The notes under the pieces are model-generated. The model saw only the letters and a program-made list of their open reading frames with translations, did not search any database and had not been told where the DNA came from. From NCBI RefSeq assembly GCF_900119315.1, contig NZ_LT827010.1, positions 1,906,001 to 1,970,000 on the forward strand: a stretch of DNA of 64,000 bases, read 5' to 3'. The DNA comes from Actinoplanes sp. SE50/110 (GTDB taxonomy: Bacteria; Actinomycetota; Actinomycetes; Mycobacteriales; Micromonosporaceae). A program made the translations under genes and the position numbers. Positions 18,444-29,711 of the stretch are shown in pieces. The stretch's first letter is position 1; each line of letters starts with the position of its first letter.

Positions 18444-19634
18444 ATGCGGACGGCCGTGGTGGTGGGCGCGGGACCGGCCGGTCTGGCCACGGCCGGCGCG
18501 CTGGCGCGCACCGGCTGGCAGGTCACGCTTGTGGAGCGCGCCGAGCGGATCGCCGCCCCGCCCACCGCCGTGGTCCTCTGGCCCAACGGCCGCCGTGCCC
18601 TGGACTCGCTCGACCCGGACGGTGCCTGGTCGGCCTCGGCCGCCCCGCTGCCGGACGGCGGCGTCCGCCGCCCGGACGGCCAGTGGCTGGTGCCGCCCCG
18701 CCAGCGGACCGGCGCCGGCGGCCCGGCCCCGGCCGTGGCGCACCTGGAGGACCTTTACGACGCGCTGGTCGCGGGCCTCGGCGACACCGAGATCCGGACC
18801 GGTTTCGAGGTGACCACGGTCCGCACCGGCCCGCGGGACCGCCCGGCGGTCGGTGACGGCCGCACCCTGATCGAAGCCGACCTGCTGGTCGCCGCGGACG
18901 GCATCGACAGCCGGATCCGCGCCGCGCTGGCGCCGGAGTCGGTCGCGGTCGGTTCCGGTTTCGCCGCCTGGCAGGCGGTCATCCCGGGATACCGGGTGCC
19001 GCGACTGATCGGCGGCCGGGCGCTGGGCGGCGAGACGCTCGGCGCCGGATACCGTTTCGTCAGCATCCCGCTCGGCGCGCACGCCGCCGGCAAGGGCGGC
19101 ATCTACTGGGTCGCGACGGCGGCCGGTGCGGCCCGCCCGGAGCCGCCGGCCACCCAGCTCGCCCTGCTGCAGCGGTGGTTCGCCGGCTGGCACGAGCCGG
19201 TCGGTGAGCTGCTGTCGCTGACCCGGCCGGAGGAGCTCGTCCCGCAGGGTGTCCGCGAGCTGCGGCCGCTGCCCCGCACCTACGCCTTTCCCAGTGGTCC
19301 GGGCGGCGTCCTGCTGATCGGTGATGCCGCGCACGCCATGCCGCACCACCTGGGTCAGGGCGCGTGCCTCGCCTTCGAGGACGCGGCGACCCTGCGCGCG
19401 CTGCTGGCCGACGCCGCGCCGGGGGAGGCGCTGCTGCGGGCGATGGCCGGATACACCCGGCTGCGGCAGCCGCGGACCACGACCGTGGTGCGGCAGAACC
19501 GCCGGATGTCCGCGGTGGTCCAGGCTCGGGGGCGGCTGGCGCTGCGGGCCCGGGACGCCGCCCTGAACCACATGCGCCCCCGCATCCTGGGGCGCACCCT
19601 CGACCCGGTGTCGGACTGGTCGCCACCGGACTGA
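18444..19634 (+). CDS. FAD-dependent monooxygenase (PHBH class)
   Basis: 396 residues from ATG at 18444, with GGAAAGG upstream. An N-terminal Rossmann motif (VVVGAGPAGLATAGALARTG), a DG motif (VAADGIDSRIRAAL) and the second FAD-binding motif GGVLLIGDAAHAMPHHLGQGACLAFEDA place it in the group A flavin monooxygenases, which hydroxylate aromatic or polyketide substrates with NAD(P)H and O2. The substrate is unknown. It lies 29 bases after lgt on the same strand and may be co-transcribed. Confidence 0.87.
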   Translation: MRTAVVVGAGPAGLATAGALARTGWQVTLVERAERIAAPPTAVVLWPNGRRALDSLDPDGAWSASAAPLPDGGVRRPDGQWLVPPRQRTGAGGPAPAVAHLEDLYDALVAGLGDTEIRTGFEVTTVRTGPRDRPAVGDGRTLIEADLLVAADGIDSRIRAALAPESVAVGSGFAAWQAVIPGYRVPRLIGGRALGGETLGAGYRFVSIPLGAHAAGKGGIYWVATAAGAARPEPPATQLALLQRWFAGWHEPVGELLSLTRPEELVPQGVRELRPLPRTYAFPSGPGGVLLIGDAAHAMPHHLGQGACLAFEDAATLRALLADAAPGEALLRAMAGYTRLRQPRTTTVVRQNRRMSAVVQARGRLALRARDAALNHMRPRILGRTLDPVSDWSPPD

Positions 19635-19960
19635 TCCGGAGTCGTCCGGCCCGGACCGGTGGCCTGGAGGGGTGTGTGCCATGCGGCCAGGATCCCCGCT
19701 TCGCGTCCGGCCCGCCCGGACCCTGTGGACAACGCGACGGGCCGTGAAGCCGGTTGTCCACAGGTGGATCGAGAGCCGAACTTCGTACGCTGCAAAGCCG
19801 GCCATGGCCGAAGATTCTTAGGCTAGAGCCCCGCTATGCTTCCGAATTCTGGGACGAATGATCCACTTCACAGTCGTTTTCCCGGCCGCCGCGGGAGAGG
19901 GCGGCGCGCCGGTAGCCGCGGATCGATCTCAGAAGTTGGGAAGTGTGAGCCATTCCCCGA
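19635..19960. other. Convergent intergenic region
   Basis: 326 bases between two converging genes with no gene seen. Its main feature is the inverted pair of DnaA-box-like sequences at 19722-19764, annotated separately. Confidence 0.6.
19722..19764. repeat. Inverted pair of DnaA-box-like 9-mers
   Basis: CCTGTGGACAAC (19722-19733) and GTTGTCCACAGG (19753-19764) are perfect reverse complements with a 19-base spacer. Each contains TTGTCCACA, the form of DnaA box preferred in GC-rich actinobacteria. As RNA they would form a 12-base-pair hairpin, so a terminator role for the convergent genes is an alternative reading. Confidence 0.6.
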
Positions 19961-20830
19961 TCACAGCGGCGCCGCCGCCGGTTCGGCGATGCAGGCCGTC
20001 CCGATCCGCCGGAAACCCACCCGCGTGTACAGCCGCGCCACGTCGTCGTCGCCCGCCGAGAGGAAGACCAGCTCGACGCCGCGGCCCAGCAGATTCCGGG
20101 CGAGCGTCGCGGTGAGCTGGGACGCGTAGCCGCGCCCGCGCGCGGCCGGCAGCGTCGCCACCCCGGCGATCTCCGCCACGTCGCCCACCCGCTGACTGAT
20201 CCCGGTGGCCAGGGTGCCCTCGGCCGGCGACTCGACGACCGCCATCTCGTAATCCCCGCCGGCCAGCATCTCGCGCGTCTGCCGCACCTGCTCCTCGCTG
20301 ACCCCCAGGCCCGCCGCGGCATCCCGTTCGGTACCGCCCGCACCGTCGATGACCAGGGCGACCTCGGCCGGGGTGCGATACGCCGGCGCGGCGAAGGCGA
20401 GCCGCGCGACGGCCCGCGAGGCGGCCAGCCGGGCGGCCAGATCGGGGTCGTCGGGGTCCAGCAGCCGGATCGTCGCGCCGGGCACCGGCAGGTCCGGGAC
20501 CAGGGCCTGCGGGTCGAGGCTGAGCAGCGGCGCGAGCAGCACCTCCAGGCCGGCCGACCGGGCCACCGCGAGCAGGTCGGGGGTGGTCTCGTGAACCCAC
20601 TCGAAGGACTCCGGGACGCCCAGCTCCCGCTGCCGGGCGCGGGCCGCGGTGAGGTCGGCCGCGGAGGGGGTGGGCGCGCCGCGGCGGGGCCGGGCATAGT
20701 AGGGCCAGCCCTCGCCGTCGCGGACGAAGAGCACCAGGGAACCGATCTCCTCGGTCCGCGCCCACGGCCGGGGCAAAGCATCGTAGAACTGTTCGAGCCG
20801 GTCGAAGTGGTCGGATTCCGCTCGTGCCAT
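19961..20830 (-). CDS. GNAT-family N-acetyltransferase
   Basis: 289 residues from ATG at 20830. The C-terminal GNAT domain (residues ~170-285) has the acetyl-CoA-binding motif VATLPAARGRGYASQLTATLARNLL and the final beta strand pattern VELVFLSAGDDDVARLYTRVGFRRIG. The N-terminal ~150 residues are a second, weaker GNAT-like or substrate-recognition half. The acceptor substrate is unknown. It is divergent from gltB. Confidence 0.82.
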   Translation of the reverse strand: MARAESDHFDRLEQFYDALPRPWARTEEIGSLVLFVRDGEGWPYYARPRRGAPTPSAADLTAARARQRELGVPESFEWVHETTPDLLAVARSAGLEVLLAPLLSLDPQALVPDLPVPGATIRLLDPDDPDLAARLAASRAVARLAFAAPAYRTPAEVALVIDGAGGTERDAAAGLGVSEEQVRQTREMLAGGDYEMAVVESPAEGTLATGISQRVGDVAEIAGVATLPAARGRGYASQLTATLARNLLGRGVELVFLSAGDDDVARLYTRVGFRRIGTACIAEPAAAPL

Positions 20831-21021
20831 CGCGCGAGACTACCGGCCGCCGGTCCGGCTGTGCTATTCAGTTCGTCCACACAATGCCGAGATCCCGGCG
20901 CAAGGTGTGATCAATCCGCACCTGGCGGAGATCAGTGTCTCTTAACGTAGACTCAAGAGACTTTGCAGGGCCGACGTCGTCCCGACCTTGATCCGAAACA
21001 CCAGAGACGACAGGAGGCCCG

Positions 21022-24000
21022 GTGGCATATCCGCATCCCCAGGGGTTGTACGACCCGGCGTTCGAGCGTGACGCCTGCGGCGTGGCCTTTGTTGCCGACA
21101 TTCACGGCCGTCGTAGCCATGACGTGGTTGCCAAAGGCCTGTCGGCGCTCATCCGCCTGGACCACCGGGGCGCGCGTGGCGCCGAGCAGAACACCGGCGA
21201 CGGTGCCGGGATCATGATTCAGGTCCCGGACGAGTTCTACCGCGCGGTCACCGATTTCGACCTGCCCGAGGCGGGCGCCTACGCGACCGGTCTGGCATTC
21301 CTGCCGACCGATCCGGATGAGGCGGCCCGGGCGATCAAAGTCTTCGAGAAGTACGCCCTGGTCGAGGGCGGCGATCTGCTCGGCTGGCGCGACGTCCCGG
21401 TGAACCCCGCCGATCTGGGCGCCACCGCCGAGGACGCGCGCCCGGCCATCCGCCAGGTGTTCCTGGCCGCGCACCGGCTGGTCGACTCGCCGGCCGGGCG
21501 GGCCGGCGAGCGCCTGACCGGCATCGAGCTGGACCGGGTGGCGTTCTGCATCCGCAAGCAGGCGGAGCGGGAGAGCTCGCAGCGCGGCGTCGCGGCGTAC
21601 TTCCCGTCGCTGTCCTCGCGGACGATCACGTTCAAGGGCATGCTCACGCCCGAGCAGCTGCCGGAGTTCTTCCCGGACCTGACCGACGAGCGGGTCACCA
21701 GCGCGATCGCCCTGGTGCACTCCCGGTTCTCGACGAACACGTTCCCGTCCTGGCCGCTGGCGCACCCGTACCGGCTGATCGCGCACAACGGCGAGATCAA
21801 CACGATCCGCGGCAACAAGAACTGGATGGCCGCCCGCGAGGCGCTGCTGTCCACGCCTAACCTGCCGGGCAACATCAAGCGGCTGTTCCCGATCAACTCG
21901 CCGGAGGCGTCCGACTCGGCCAGCTTCGACGAGGTGCTGGAGCTGCTGCACCTGGGCGGTCGCAGCCTGCCGCACGCGATGCTGATGATGATCCCGGAGG
22001 CGTGGGAGAACGACCCGGGCATGGACCCGGCGCGGCGTGCCTTCTACCGCTTCCACGCGAGCCTGATGGAGCCGTGGGACGGTCCCGCCGCGGTCGCCTT
22101 CACCGACGGCACCGTGATCGGCGCGGTGCTGGACCGCAACGGCCTGCGCCCGGGCCGCTGGTGGCACACCCGGGACGGCCTGGTCGTGCTCGGCTCCGAG
22201 GCCGGGGTGATCGACCTGGACCCGGCCGACGTGGTCGCCAAGGGTCGCCTGCAGCCCGGCAAGATGTTCCTGGTCGACACCGCGGCCGGACGGATCGCGC
22301 ACGACGACGAGATCAAGGCCGAGCTGGCCGCCGCCGAGCCGTACGCGGAGTGGCTGCACGCCGGGCTGATCGAGCTGGCCGACCTGCCGCCGCGCGAGCA
22401 CGTGATCTACACGCACGACTCGGTGCTGCGCCGCCAGCAGGTGTTCGGGTACTCCGAGGAGGAGCTGAAGATCCTGGTCGGCCCGATGGCCCGCAGCGGC
22501 GCGGAGCCGCTGGGCTCGATGGGCACGGACACCCCGATCTCGCCGCTGTCCAGCCGGCCGCGCCTGCTGTTCGACTACTTCCACCAGCTGTTCGCGCAGG
22601 TCACCAACCCGCCGCTGGACGCCATCCGGGAGGAGTTGGTCACCAGCCTGGGCACCACGATCGGCCCGGAGGCGAACCTGCTCAAGCCCGGTCCGGCCAG
22701 CTGCCGTCAGGTGGTGCTGCCGTACCCGGTGATCGACAACGACGAGCTGGCCAAGCTGCTCTCCATCGACGAGGACGGCGACCTGCCCGGCTTCAAGGCG
22801 GTCCGGGTCTCCGGCCTGTACCCGCTGCGCGACGGCGCCGCCGGGATCAAGGCCCGGCTCACCCAGATCTGCCGGCACGTCTCCGAGGCGATCGAGGACG
22901 GCGTCCGGATCCTGGTGCTCTCCGACCGGGACTCCAACGCCGACCTGGCGCCGATCCCGTCGCTGCTGCTCACCGCCGCGGTGCACCAGCACCTGGTGCG
23001 CGAGCAGACCCGCACCCAGGTGGCCCTGGTGGTGGAGTCCGGTGACTGCCGCGAGGTGCACCACGCGGCGGTGCTGATCGGCTTCGGGGCGGCCGCGGTC
23101 AACCCGTACCTGGCCTTCGAGAGCGTCGACGACCTGATCGCCACCGGCGCGCTGGCCGGCATCGAGGCGCGCAAGGCGGTCCGCAACTACGTCAAGGCGC
23201 TCGGCAAGGGCGTCCTGAAGATCATGTCGAAGATGGGCATCTCCACGGTGTCCTCGTACTGCGGCGCACAGGTGTTCGAGGCCGTCGGCCTGGACAACAA
23301 GCTGCTCCAGCGGTATTTCGCGGGCACCTCGGGCCGGATCGGCGGGGTCGGCCTGGCCGAGATCCACGCCGAGGTCAAGGCGCGCCACGAGAAGGCGTAC
23401 CCGGCGAACCCGGCCGAGCGGGCGCACCGCCGCCTCGAGGTCGGCGGCGAGTACCAGTGGCGCCGCGAGGGTGAGATCCACCTGTTCAACCCGGAGACCG
23501 TCTTCCTGCTGCAGCACGCCACCCGCAGCAAGCAGTACGACGTGTTCAAGCGCTACACCAGCAAGGTCGACGAGCTGGCCGGCGCCGCGGGTTCGTTGCG
23601 CGGGCTGTTCCGGTTCGACAGCGACCGTACGCCGGTTCCGATCGACGAGGTCGAGCCGGCCGCCGAGATCGTCAAGCGGTTCTCCACCGGCGCGATGAGC
23701 TACGGCTCGATCTCCGCGGAGTCGCACGAGACCCTGGCGATCGCGATGAACCGGCTCGGCGCCAAGTCGAACACCGGCGAGGGCGGCGAGGACGTCGAGC
23801 GCCTGTACGACCCGGAGCGGCGCTCGGCGATCAAGCAGATCGCGTCCGGCCGCTTCGGTGTGACCAGCGAATACCTCGTCAACGCGGACGACCTGCAGAT
23901 CAAGATGGCGCAGGGCGCGAAGCCCGGCGAGGGCGGCCAGCTGCCCGGCAACAAGGTGTGGCCGTGGATCGCCAAGACCCGGCACGCCACCCCGGGCGTC

Positions 24001-25575
24001 GGCCTGATCTCGCCGCCGCCGCACCACGACATCTACTCGATCGAGGACCTGGCGCAGCTGGTCCACGACCTGAAGATGGTCAACCCGGCCTCCCGGGTGC
24101 ACGTCAAGCTGGTCTCCGAGATCGGCGTCGGCACGGTCGCGGCGGGGGTCGCCAAGCTCAAGGCCGACGTCATCCTGATCTCCGGCCACGACGGCGGCAC
24201 CGGCGCGTCCCCGCTGAACTCGCTCAAGCACGCCGGCACCCCGTGGGAGCTGGGCCTGGCCGAGGCGCAGCAGACCCTGCTGCTGAACAAGCTGCGGGAC
24301 CGGGTCACCGTGCAGGTCGACGGCCAGCTCAAGACCGGCCGGGACGTGGTGGTCGCGGCCCTGCTCGGAGCCGAGGAGTTCGGTTTCGCGACGGCGCCGC
24401 TGATCGTCTCGGGCTGCATCATGATGCGGGTCTGCCACCTGGACACCTGTCCGGTCGGCATCGCGACGCAGAACCCGGTGCTGCGCGAGCGGTTCACCGG
24501 CAAGCCGGAGTTCGTCGAGAACTTCTTCCTCTTCCTCGCCGAGGAGGTCCGTGAGCTCCTCGCCGAGCTGGGCTTCCGCAGCATCGAGGAGGCGATCGGG
24601 CACGCCGAGATCCTCAACGTGACCGAGGCGATCGACCACTGGAAGGCCAAGGGTCTCGACCTGGCGCCGATCCTGTACGTTCCCGAGCTGCCCGAGAACG
24701 CGGCCCGCCGCGGCGTGGTGGCCCAGGACCACGGCCTGGAGAAGGCTCTGGACAACGAGCTGATCGCGCTGGCCCAGCCGGCCCTGATCAAGGGCAAGCC
24801 GGTCCGTGCCGCGCTGCGCACCCGTAACGACCAGCGCAGTGTCGGCGCCATGCTGGGCGGCGAGGTGAGCCGGCGCTACGGCGGCAACGGCCTGCCCGAC
24901 GACACCATCGAGTTCACCCTGCGGGGCACCGGTGGCCAGTCGTTCGGCGCCTTCCTGCCGCGCGGTGTCACCCTGCGGCTGATCGGCGACAGCAACGACT
25001 ACGTCGCCAAGGGCCTGTCCGGCGGCCGGGTGATCGTCCGGCCGGCCGAGGACGCGCCGTTCACGGCGGAGGACAACACCATCGCCGGAAACACGATCCT
25101 GTACGGAGCGACCGCGGGCGAGCTGTTCCTGCGCGGGCGCGTCGGCGAACGGTTCGCCGTCCGCAACTCCGGCGGCGCCGCGGTCGTCGAGGGCGTCGGC
25201 GACCACGGCTGCGAGTACATGACCGGTGGCACGGTGGTGGTGCTCGGCCCGATCGGGCGCAACTTCGCGGCCGGCATGAGCGGTGGCAAGGCGTTCGTGC
25301 TCGACCTGTTCCAGGATCTGGTGAACCCGGAGCTGGTCGACCTCGCGCCGCTGACCGACGAGGAGCGCGACACGCTGCGCTCGTTGGTCGAGAAGCACCA
25401 CGCGGAGACCGAGTCGGCGGTGGCCGAGCGTCTGCTCAAGGACTGGCCGGCCGCGGTCGAGCGGTTCACCGCGGTGGTGCCGCGCGACTACAAGCGTGTG
25501 ATGGAGCTGATCAGGACCGCCGAAGCCGCCGGTCACAACGTGGACGAGGCGGTCATGGGGGTCACCGGTGCCTGA
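21022..25575 (+). CDS. gltB: Glutamate synthase (NADPH) large subunit
   Basis: 1517 residues from GTG at 21022 with AGGAGG upstream. GOGAT converts glutamine and 2-oxoglutarate to two glutamates. Domain order: class II glutaminase (catalytic Cys in [45 protein letters not shown]), a central domain, the FMN-binding synthase domain ([40 protein letters not shown]) with the 3Fe-4S cysteine cluster in [21 protein letters not shown], and the GXGXG beta-helix domain near the C-terminus ([21 protein letters not shown]). The small subunit gene follows with an 8-base overlap. Confidence 0.98.
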   Translation: MAYPHPQGLYDPAFERDACGVAFVADIHGRRSHDVVAKGLSALIRLDHRGARGAEQNTGDGAGIMIQVPDEFYRAVTDFDLPEAGAYATGLAFLPTDPDEAARAIKVFEKYALVEGGDLLGWRDVPVNPADLGATAEDARPAIRQVFLAAHRLVDSPAGRAGERLTGIELDRVAFCIRKQAERESSQRGVAAYFPSLSSRTITFKGMLTPEQLPEFFPDLTDERVTSAIALVHSRFSTNTFPSWPLAHPYRLIAHNGEINTIRGNKNWMAAREALLSTPNLPGNIKRLFPINSPEASDSASFDEVLELLHLGGRSLPHAMLMMIPEAWENDPGMDPARRAFYRFHASLMEPWDGPAAVAFTDGTVIGAVLDRNGLRPGRWWHTRDGLVVLGSEAGVIDLDPADVVAKGRLQPGKMFLVDTAAGRIAHDDEIKAELAAAEPYAEWLHAGLIELADLPPREHVIYTHDSVLRRQQVFGYSEEELKILVGPMARSGAEPLGSMGTDTPISPLSSRPRLLFDYFHQLFAQVTNPPLDAIREELVTSLGTTIGPEANLLKPGPASCRQVVLPYPVIDNDELAKLLSIDEDGDLPGFKAVRVSGLYPLRDGAAGIKARLTQICRHVSEAIEDGVRILVLSDRDSNADLAPIPSLLLTAAVHQHLVREQTRTQVALVVESGDCREVHHAAVLIGFGAAAVNPYLAFESVDDLIATGALAGIEARKAVRNYVKALGKGVLKIMSKMGISTVSSYCGAQVFEAVGLDNKLLQRYFAGTSGRIGGVGLAEIHAEVKARHEKAYPANPAERAHRRLEVGGEYQWRREGEIHLFNPETVFLLQHATRSKQYDVFKRYTSKVDELAGAAGSLRGLFRFDSDRTPVPIDEVEPAAEIVKRFSTGAMSYGSISAESHETLAIAMNRLGAKSNTGEGGEDVERLYDPERRSAIKQIASGRFGVTSEYLVNADDLQIKMAQGAKPGEGGQLPGNKVWPWIAKTRHATPGVGLISPPPHHDIYSIEDLAQLVHDLKMVNPASRVHVKLVSEIGVGTVAAGVAKLKADVILISGHDGGTGASPLNSLKHAGTPWELGLAEAQQTLLLNKLRDRVTVQVDGQLKTGRDVVVAALLGAEEFGFATAPLIVSGCIMMRVCHLDTCPVGIATQNPVLRERFTGKPEFVENFFLFLAEEVRELLAELGFRSIEEAIGHAEILNVTEAIDHWKAKGLDLAPILYVPELPENAARRGVVAQDHGLEKALDNELIALAQPALIKGKPVRAALRTRNDQRSVGAMLGGEVSRRYGGNGLPDDTIEFTLRGTGGQSFGAFLPRGVTLRLIGDSNDYVAKGLSGGRVIVRPAEDAPFTAEDNTIAGNTILYGATAGELFLRGRVGERFAVRNSGGAAVVEGVGDHGCEYMTGGTVVVLGPIGRNFAAGMSGGKAFVLDLFQDLVNPELVDLAPLTDEERDTLRSLVEKHHAETESAVAERLLKDWPAAVERFTAVVPRDYKRVMELIRTAEAAGHNVDEAVMGVTGA

Positions 25576-27037
25576 TCCGAACGGTTTCCTGCGCTACGAG
25601 CGCCAGCTGCCCCGGCGGCGTCCGGTCCCGGTGCGGATCATGGACTGGAAAGAGGTCTACCCGCCCGCGGGCGAGGAGCTGATCCGCGACCAGGCCACCC
25701 GCTGCATGGACTGCGGCATCCCGTTCTGTCACGACGGCTGCCCGCTGGGCAACCGCATCCCGGACTGGAACGACCTGGTGCGCACCGGGGCGTGGGACGC
25801 GGCGATCGAGTCGCTGCACGCCACGAACAACTTCCCGGAGTTCACCGGCCGGCTCTGCCCGGCGCCGTGCGAGGCGGCCTGCGTGCTGGGCATCGCCGAC
25901 GACCCGGTGACGATCAAGCAGGTCGAGGTCGAGATCGCGAACCACGCGTTCGCGCGGGGTCTGGTGCCGCAGCCGGCGCCGGCCGCGTCCGGCAAGTCGG
26001 TCGCGGTGGTCGGCTCCGGCCCGGCCGGTCTGGCCGCCGCCCAGCAGCTGGCCCGGGCCGGGCACGCGGTCACCGTCTACGAGCGGGACGACCGGATCGG
26101 TGGCCTGCTGCGCTACGGGATCCCGGACTTCAAGATCGAGAAGCACGTGATCGACGAGCGGCTCGCCCAGATGTCCGCCGAGGGCGTGGAGTTCCAGACC
26201 GGCGTCGAGGTGGGTGTCGACATCACCGCCGACGACCTGCGCGAGCGGTACGACGCGGTGCTGCTCGCCGCGGGCGCGCTGGCCGGCCGGGACACCCCGG
26301 AAACCCCGGGCCGCCACCTCAACGGCGTGCACCTGGCCATGGACCACCTGGTCCCGGCCAACCGGATCGTCGCCGGCCTGCAGGACACCACGCCGATCGA
26401 CGCCAAGGGCAAGCACGTGATCATCATCGGCGGCGGCGACACCGGGGCGGACTGCCTCGGCGTCGCGCACCGTCAGGGCGCCGCCTCGGTCACCCAGCTC
26501 GACCAGTACCCGCTGCCCCCGGAGTTCCGCACCGGCGTCAAGGACCCGTGGCCCACCTGGCCGGTCATCCTGCGCAACTACGCGGCGCACGAGGAGGGTG
26601 GCGACCGGGTCTTCGGCGTCGCGGTCCAGGAATTCGTCGGCGACGCGGACGGCAACCTGGTCGCGATCCGGCTGGCCGAGGTGTCGGTGCGCCGGATCGA
26701 CGGGGTCCGCACGGTCTCCGTGGTCCCGGGTTCGGAGCGCGAGCTGCGCGCCGACCTGGTGCTGCTGGCGATCGGCTTCGAGGGCACCGAGGACCAGCCG
26801 CTGCTGGCCCAGTTCGGGCTGACCCGCAACCGGCGCAACGTGCTGGACGCGGACGCCGGCTGGCAGACCGGGGCCGAGGGGGTCTTCGTGGCCGGCGACA
26901 TGCACAAGGGCGCGTCGCTGATCGTGTGGGCGATCGCCGAGGGCCGGTCGGCCGCGTCGGCGATCCACGACTACCTGGGTTCGGCGGGGGAACTGCCCGC
27001 ACCGGTCCGCTCCGACCAGCAGCCCCTGTCGGTCTGA
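25568..27037 (+). CDS. gltD: Glutamate synthase (NADPH) small subunit
   Basis: 489 residues, GTG start overlapping gltB by 8 bases. GltD passes electrons from NADPH through FAD and Fe-S clusters to GltB. The N-terminal cysteines [17 protein letters not shown] and [12 protein letters not shown] bind 4Fe-4S clusters; the FAD motif is [22 protein letters not shown]; the NADPH motif is [21 protein letters not shown]; the C-terminal FAD block is [24 protein letters not shown]. Standard length. Confidence 0.98.
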   Translation: MPDPNGFLRYERQLPRRRPVPVRIMDWKEVYPPAGEELIRDQATRCMDCGIPFCHDGCPLGNRIPDWNDLVRTGAWDAAIESLHATNNFPEFTGRLCPAPCEAACVLGIADDPVTIKQVEVEIANHAFARGLVPQPAPAASGKSVAVVGSGPAGLAAAQQLARAGHAVTVYERDDRIGGLLRYGIPDFKIEKHVIDERLAQMSAEGVEFQTGVEVGVDITADDLRERYDAVLLAAGALAGRDTPETPGRHLNGVHLAMDHLVPANRIVAGLQDTTPIDAKGKHVIIIGGGDTGADCLGVAHRQGAASVTQLDQYPLPPEFRTGVKDPWPTWPVILRNYAAHEEGGDRVFGVAVQEFVGDADGNLVAIRLAEVSVRRIDGVRTVSVVPGSERELRADLVLLAIGFEGTEDQPLLAQFGLTRNRRNVLDADAGWQTGAEGVFVAGDMHKGASLIVWAIAEGRSAASAIHDYLGSAGELPAPVRSDQQPLSV

Positions 27038-27052
27038 GTCGACGTTCACTGC

Positions 27053-27089
27053 GGCCCGTCACCCGAAAGCGCGGGTGACGGGCCTCTTT
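27053..27089 (+). terminator. gltBD terminator
   Basis: A perfect 13-base stem (GGCCCGTCACCCG at 27053-27065; CGGGTGACGGGCC at 27072-27084) with a 6-base loop, followed by TCTTT, 15 bases after the gltD stop. Confidence 0.88.
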
Positions 27090-27307
27090 GTGCAGGTCGG
27101 CTCCTTGATCGACGTACCCGGAAAGGTGTTGTGGCATGTGACGGCGGTCGCCGGAAGGCGACCGATAAGCTGGTCCGGCGGTCGCTGAAGCCCGCGGACG
27201 ACGTAGCGTTCCCGTGTTTTCCCGGGTTTACCTCGCCGTCGACACCCGCAATTCATGCCGAGGACGGGGGTCGCTCGCCGAGCCGCCCCAGGAGAAGGAC
27301 TAGCCTG

Positions 27308-28747
27308 ATGGCCGTGACACGCCGCGTAAAAATCGTCTGCACGATGGGCCCCGCCACCAAGTCACCCGAGCGGATGCTCGGCCTGGTCGAGGCGGGCATG
27401 AACGTGGCCCGGATGAACTTCAGCCACGACACCCGGGAGAACCACCGGGAGATGTACGAGCTGGTCCGGTCCGCCGCCACGCAGGCCGACCGCCCGGTCG
27501 CCATCCTCGCCGACCTGCAGGGTCCGAAGATCCGGCTCGGCAAGTTCGCCGACGGCCCGCACCGTTGGGAGACCGGTGACCGGGTCGTCATCACCAGCGA
27601 CGACATCCTCGGCACCAAGGACCGGGTCTCCTGCACCTACACGCCGCTGCCGCTGGAGGTCAAGGCGGGCGACCGGCTGCTGATCGACGACGGCAAGGTC
27701 GCCGTCGAGGTCACCGGCGTGGTCGACGGCAAGGACATCCAGTGCCTGGTGACCGAGGGTGGCCCGGTCAGCAACAACAAGGGTGTCTCGCTGCCGAACG
27801 TCGCGGTCAGCGTCCCGGCGATGAGCGACAAGGACGAGGAGGACCTGCGCTTCGCCCTGAAGCTCGGCGTCGACCTGGTCGCGCTCTCGTTCGTCCGCTC
27901 GCCGGAGGACATCAAGCTCGTCCACAAGGTGATGGACGAGGAGGGCCGCCGTGTCCCGGTGATCGCCAAGGTGGAGAAGCCGGAGGCGGTCGACCACCTG
28001 GAGGCGATCGTGCTGGCCTTCGACGGCGTCATGGTCGCCCGCGGTGACCTCGGGGTCGAGCTGCCGCTGGACCAGGTCCCGCTGGTGCAGAAGCGCGCCG
28101 TGCAGCTGTGCCGGGAGAACGCGAAGCCGGTCATCGTCGCCACCCAGATGCTCGACTCGATGATCGAGAATTCCCGCCCCACCCGCGCCGAGGCCTCCGA
28201 CGTGGCCAACGCGGTGCTCGACGGCGCCGACGCGGTGATGCTCTCCGGCGAGACCAGCGTCGGCAAGTACCCGGTGCTCACGGTGAGCACGATGGCCAAG
28301 ATCGTGGCCACCACCGAGGGCGGCGGCCTGGGCGTGGCCCGGCTGCAGCACGACCCGAAGACGCACGGTGGCGCGCTCACCATCGCCGCCTCGCAGATCG
28401 CCCGCAACATCGGCGCCAAGGCGCTGGTGGCCTTCTCGCAGACCGGCGACACCGTGCGCCGTCTCGCCCGGCTGCACTGCGACCTGCCGCTCTACGCGTT
28501 CACCCCGGTCTCCGAGGTGCGCAACACGCTGGCCCTGAGCTGGGGTGTGGAGACCTTCCTGACCGACTTCGTCGAGCACACCGACGACATGTTCCGCCAG
28601 GTCGACGCGAAGATGCTGGGCCTGGGCCTGGCCAAGCCGGGCGAGTACGTGGTCGTCGTGGCCGGCTCCCCGCCGAACGCCCCGGGTTCCACCAACACCC
28701 TGCGCGTGCACCAGCTGGGCTCCCTCGTGGACCCGTCCGCCGTATGA
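27308..28747 (+). CDS. pyk: Pyruvate kinase
   Basis: 479 residues from ATG at 27308 (MAVTRRVKIVCTMGPA), with AGGAGAAGG upstream. It catalyses the last step of glycolysis, PEP plus ADP to pyruvate plus ATP. The signature VIAKVEKPEAVDHLEAI contains the catalytic Lys; MVARGDLGVELPL, VIVATQMLDSMI and the PTRAEASDVANAVLDGADAVMLSGET block are canonical. The C-terminal regulatory domain (residues ~350-479) is present. The stop overlaps tesB (ATGA). The 270-base leader after gltD has no gene. Confidence 0.98.
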   Translation: MAVTRRVKIVCTMGPATKSPERMLGLVEAGMNVARMNFSHDTRENHREMYELVRSAATQADRPVAILADLQGPKIRLGKFADGPHRWETGDRVVITSDDILGTKDRVSCTYTPLPLEVKAGDRLLIDDGKVAVEVTGVVDGKDIQCLVTEGGPVSNNKGVSLPNVAVSVPAMSDKDEEDLRFALKLGVDLVALSFVRSPEDIKLVHKVMDEEGRRVPVIAKVEKPEAVDHLEAIVLAFDGVMVARGDLGVELPLDQVPLVQKRAVQLCRENAKPVIVATQMLDSMIENSRPTRAEASDVANAVLDGADAVMLSGETSVGKYPVLTVSTMAKIVATTEGGGLGVARLQHDPKTHGGALTIAASQIARNIGAKALVAFSQTGDTVRRLARLHCDLPLYAFTPVSEVRNTLALSWGVETFLTDFVEHTDDMFRQVDAKMLGLGLAKPGEYVVVVAGSPPNAPGSTNTLRVHQLGSLVDPSAV

Positions 28748-29625
28748 CGCAGCAGCCTCTGCAGGGCCAGGCCGCCGTCGACCAGCTTCTGGAGATCCTC
28801 GACCTGAAGCAGGTCGACGCGGCCACCTTCACCGGGGACAGCCCGCAGACCGGTGCCCAGCGCGTGTTCGGCGGCCAGGTCGCCGGGCAGGCGCTGGTCG
28901 CCGCCGGCCGCACCGTCGATCCGGCCCGCATCGTCCATTCACTGCACGGCTATTTCGTACGACCCGGGGACCCGACCGAGCCGATCACCTTCCACGTGGA
29001 GACGATCCGGGACGGGCGCTCGTTCTCGGTCCGCCGGTCGACCGCCCAGCAGTACGGTAAGACGATCTTCTTCATGTCGGCGTCGTTCCAGGCGCTCGAG
29101 GACGGTCTCGACCACCATGAGCCGGCCCCGTCCGGGGTGCCCGCCCCGGAGGACGTGCCCACCATGCGTGACTGGGTGGCCCGGTATCCGAGCCGGCGGG
29201 CCGCGTTCAACGCCAGCCCGCAGGCGGTCGACGTGCGATACGTCGGCCAACCCGGCTGGGTGCCGCCCGGCGACCGGGATGCCGAGCCGCAGCAGCGGGT
29301 CTGGATGCGGATCGACGGCAGGTTGCCGGACGACCCGCTGATCCACGCCTGCGCGCTGACCTACGCCTCCGACCTGTCGCTGCTGGACGCGGTGCTGTCC
29401 TATCACGGCGAGGTGTGGGGGCCCGGTGGAGTGGTCGGCGCCAGCCTCGACCACGCGCTCTGGTTCCACCGCACGTTCCGGGCCGACGAGTGGTTCCTCT
29501 ACGACAGCGCCAGCCCGTCGGCCGGCCGCTCCCGTGGCCTGGCCAGCGGGCGGATGTTCACCCGTGACGGCCGGCACATCGCCTCGGCCGTCCAGGAAGG
29601 CCTGTTGCGCCGCGTCGGCGCCTGA
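28744..29625 (+). CDS. tesB: Acyl-CoA thioesterase II
   Basis: 293 residues, coupled to pyk by a 4-base overlap. It is a double hot-dog thioesterase that hydrolyses acyl-CoAs. The first hot-dog has RVFGGQVAGQALVAAGRTV, HSLHGYFVRPGDPTEPI and GRSFSVRRSTAQQ; the second has ASLDHALWFHRTFRADEWFLYDSASPSAGRSRGLASGRMFT. The catalytic Asp/Thr/Gln pattern of TesB fits the AxLDHALWFH and RGLASGR blocks. The pyk-tesB order is conserved in mycobacteria. Confidence 0.95.
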   Translation: MTQQPLQGQAAVDQLLEILDLKQVDAATFTGDSPQTGAQRVFGGQVAGQALVAAGRTVDPARIVHSLHGYFVRPGDPTEPITFHVETIRDGRSFSVRRSTAQQYGKTIFFMSASFQALEDGLDHHEPAPSGVPAPEDVPTMRDWVARYPSRRAAFNASPQAVDVRYVGQPGWVPPGDRDAEPQQRVWMRIDGRLPDDPLIHACALTYASDLSLLDAVLSYHGEVWGPGGVVGASLDHALWFHRTFRADEWFLYDSASPSAGRSRGLASGRMFTRDGRHIASAVQEGLLRRVGA

Positions 29626-29638
29626 CCCGTCCACTGGT

Positions 29639-29700
29639 GCTCCGCCGGTGGCGGATCCGGCCTGGCGACCGGCCGACTTGCGATCCACCACCGGCGGAGC
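29639..29700. terminator. Long hairpin between converging genes
   Basis: Arms 29639-29657 and 29682-29700 pair over 19 bases with one G-U position, and the 24-base loop contains a further CGGCC/GGCCG hairpin. It lies between the ends of tesB and the HdeD-like gene, 12 bases from the latter's stop, and could terminate both. Confidence 0.8.
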
Positions 29701-29711
29701 CGGGGACTTTC

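Noticed and set aside
20953-25536. A 1527-residue minus-strand open frame opposite gltB
   Set aside because: It is the typical antisense shadow of a GC-rich gene; the predicted protein is His/Arg/Gln-rich without domains, while gltB on the other strand is complete.
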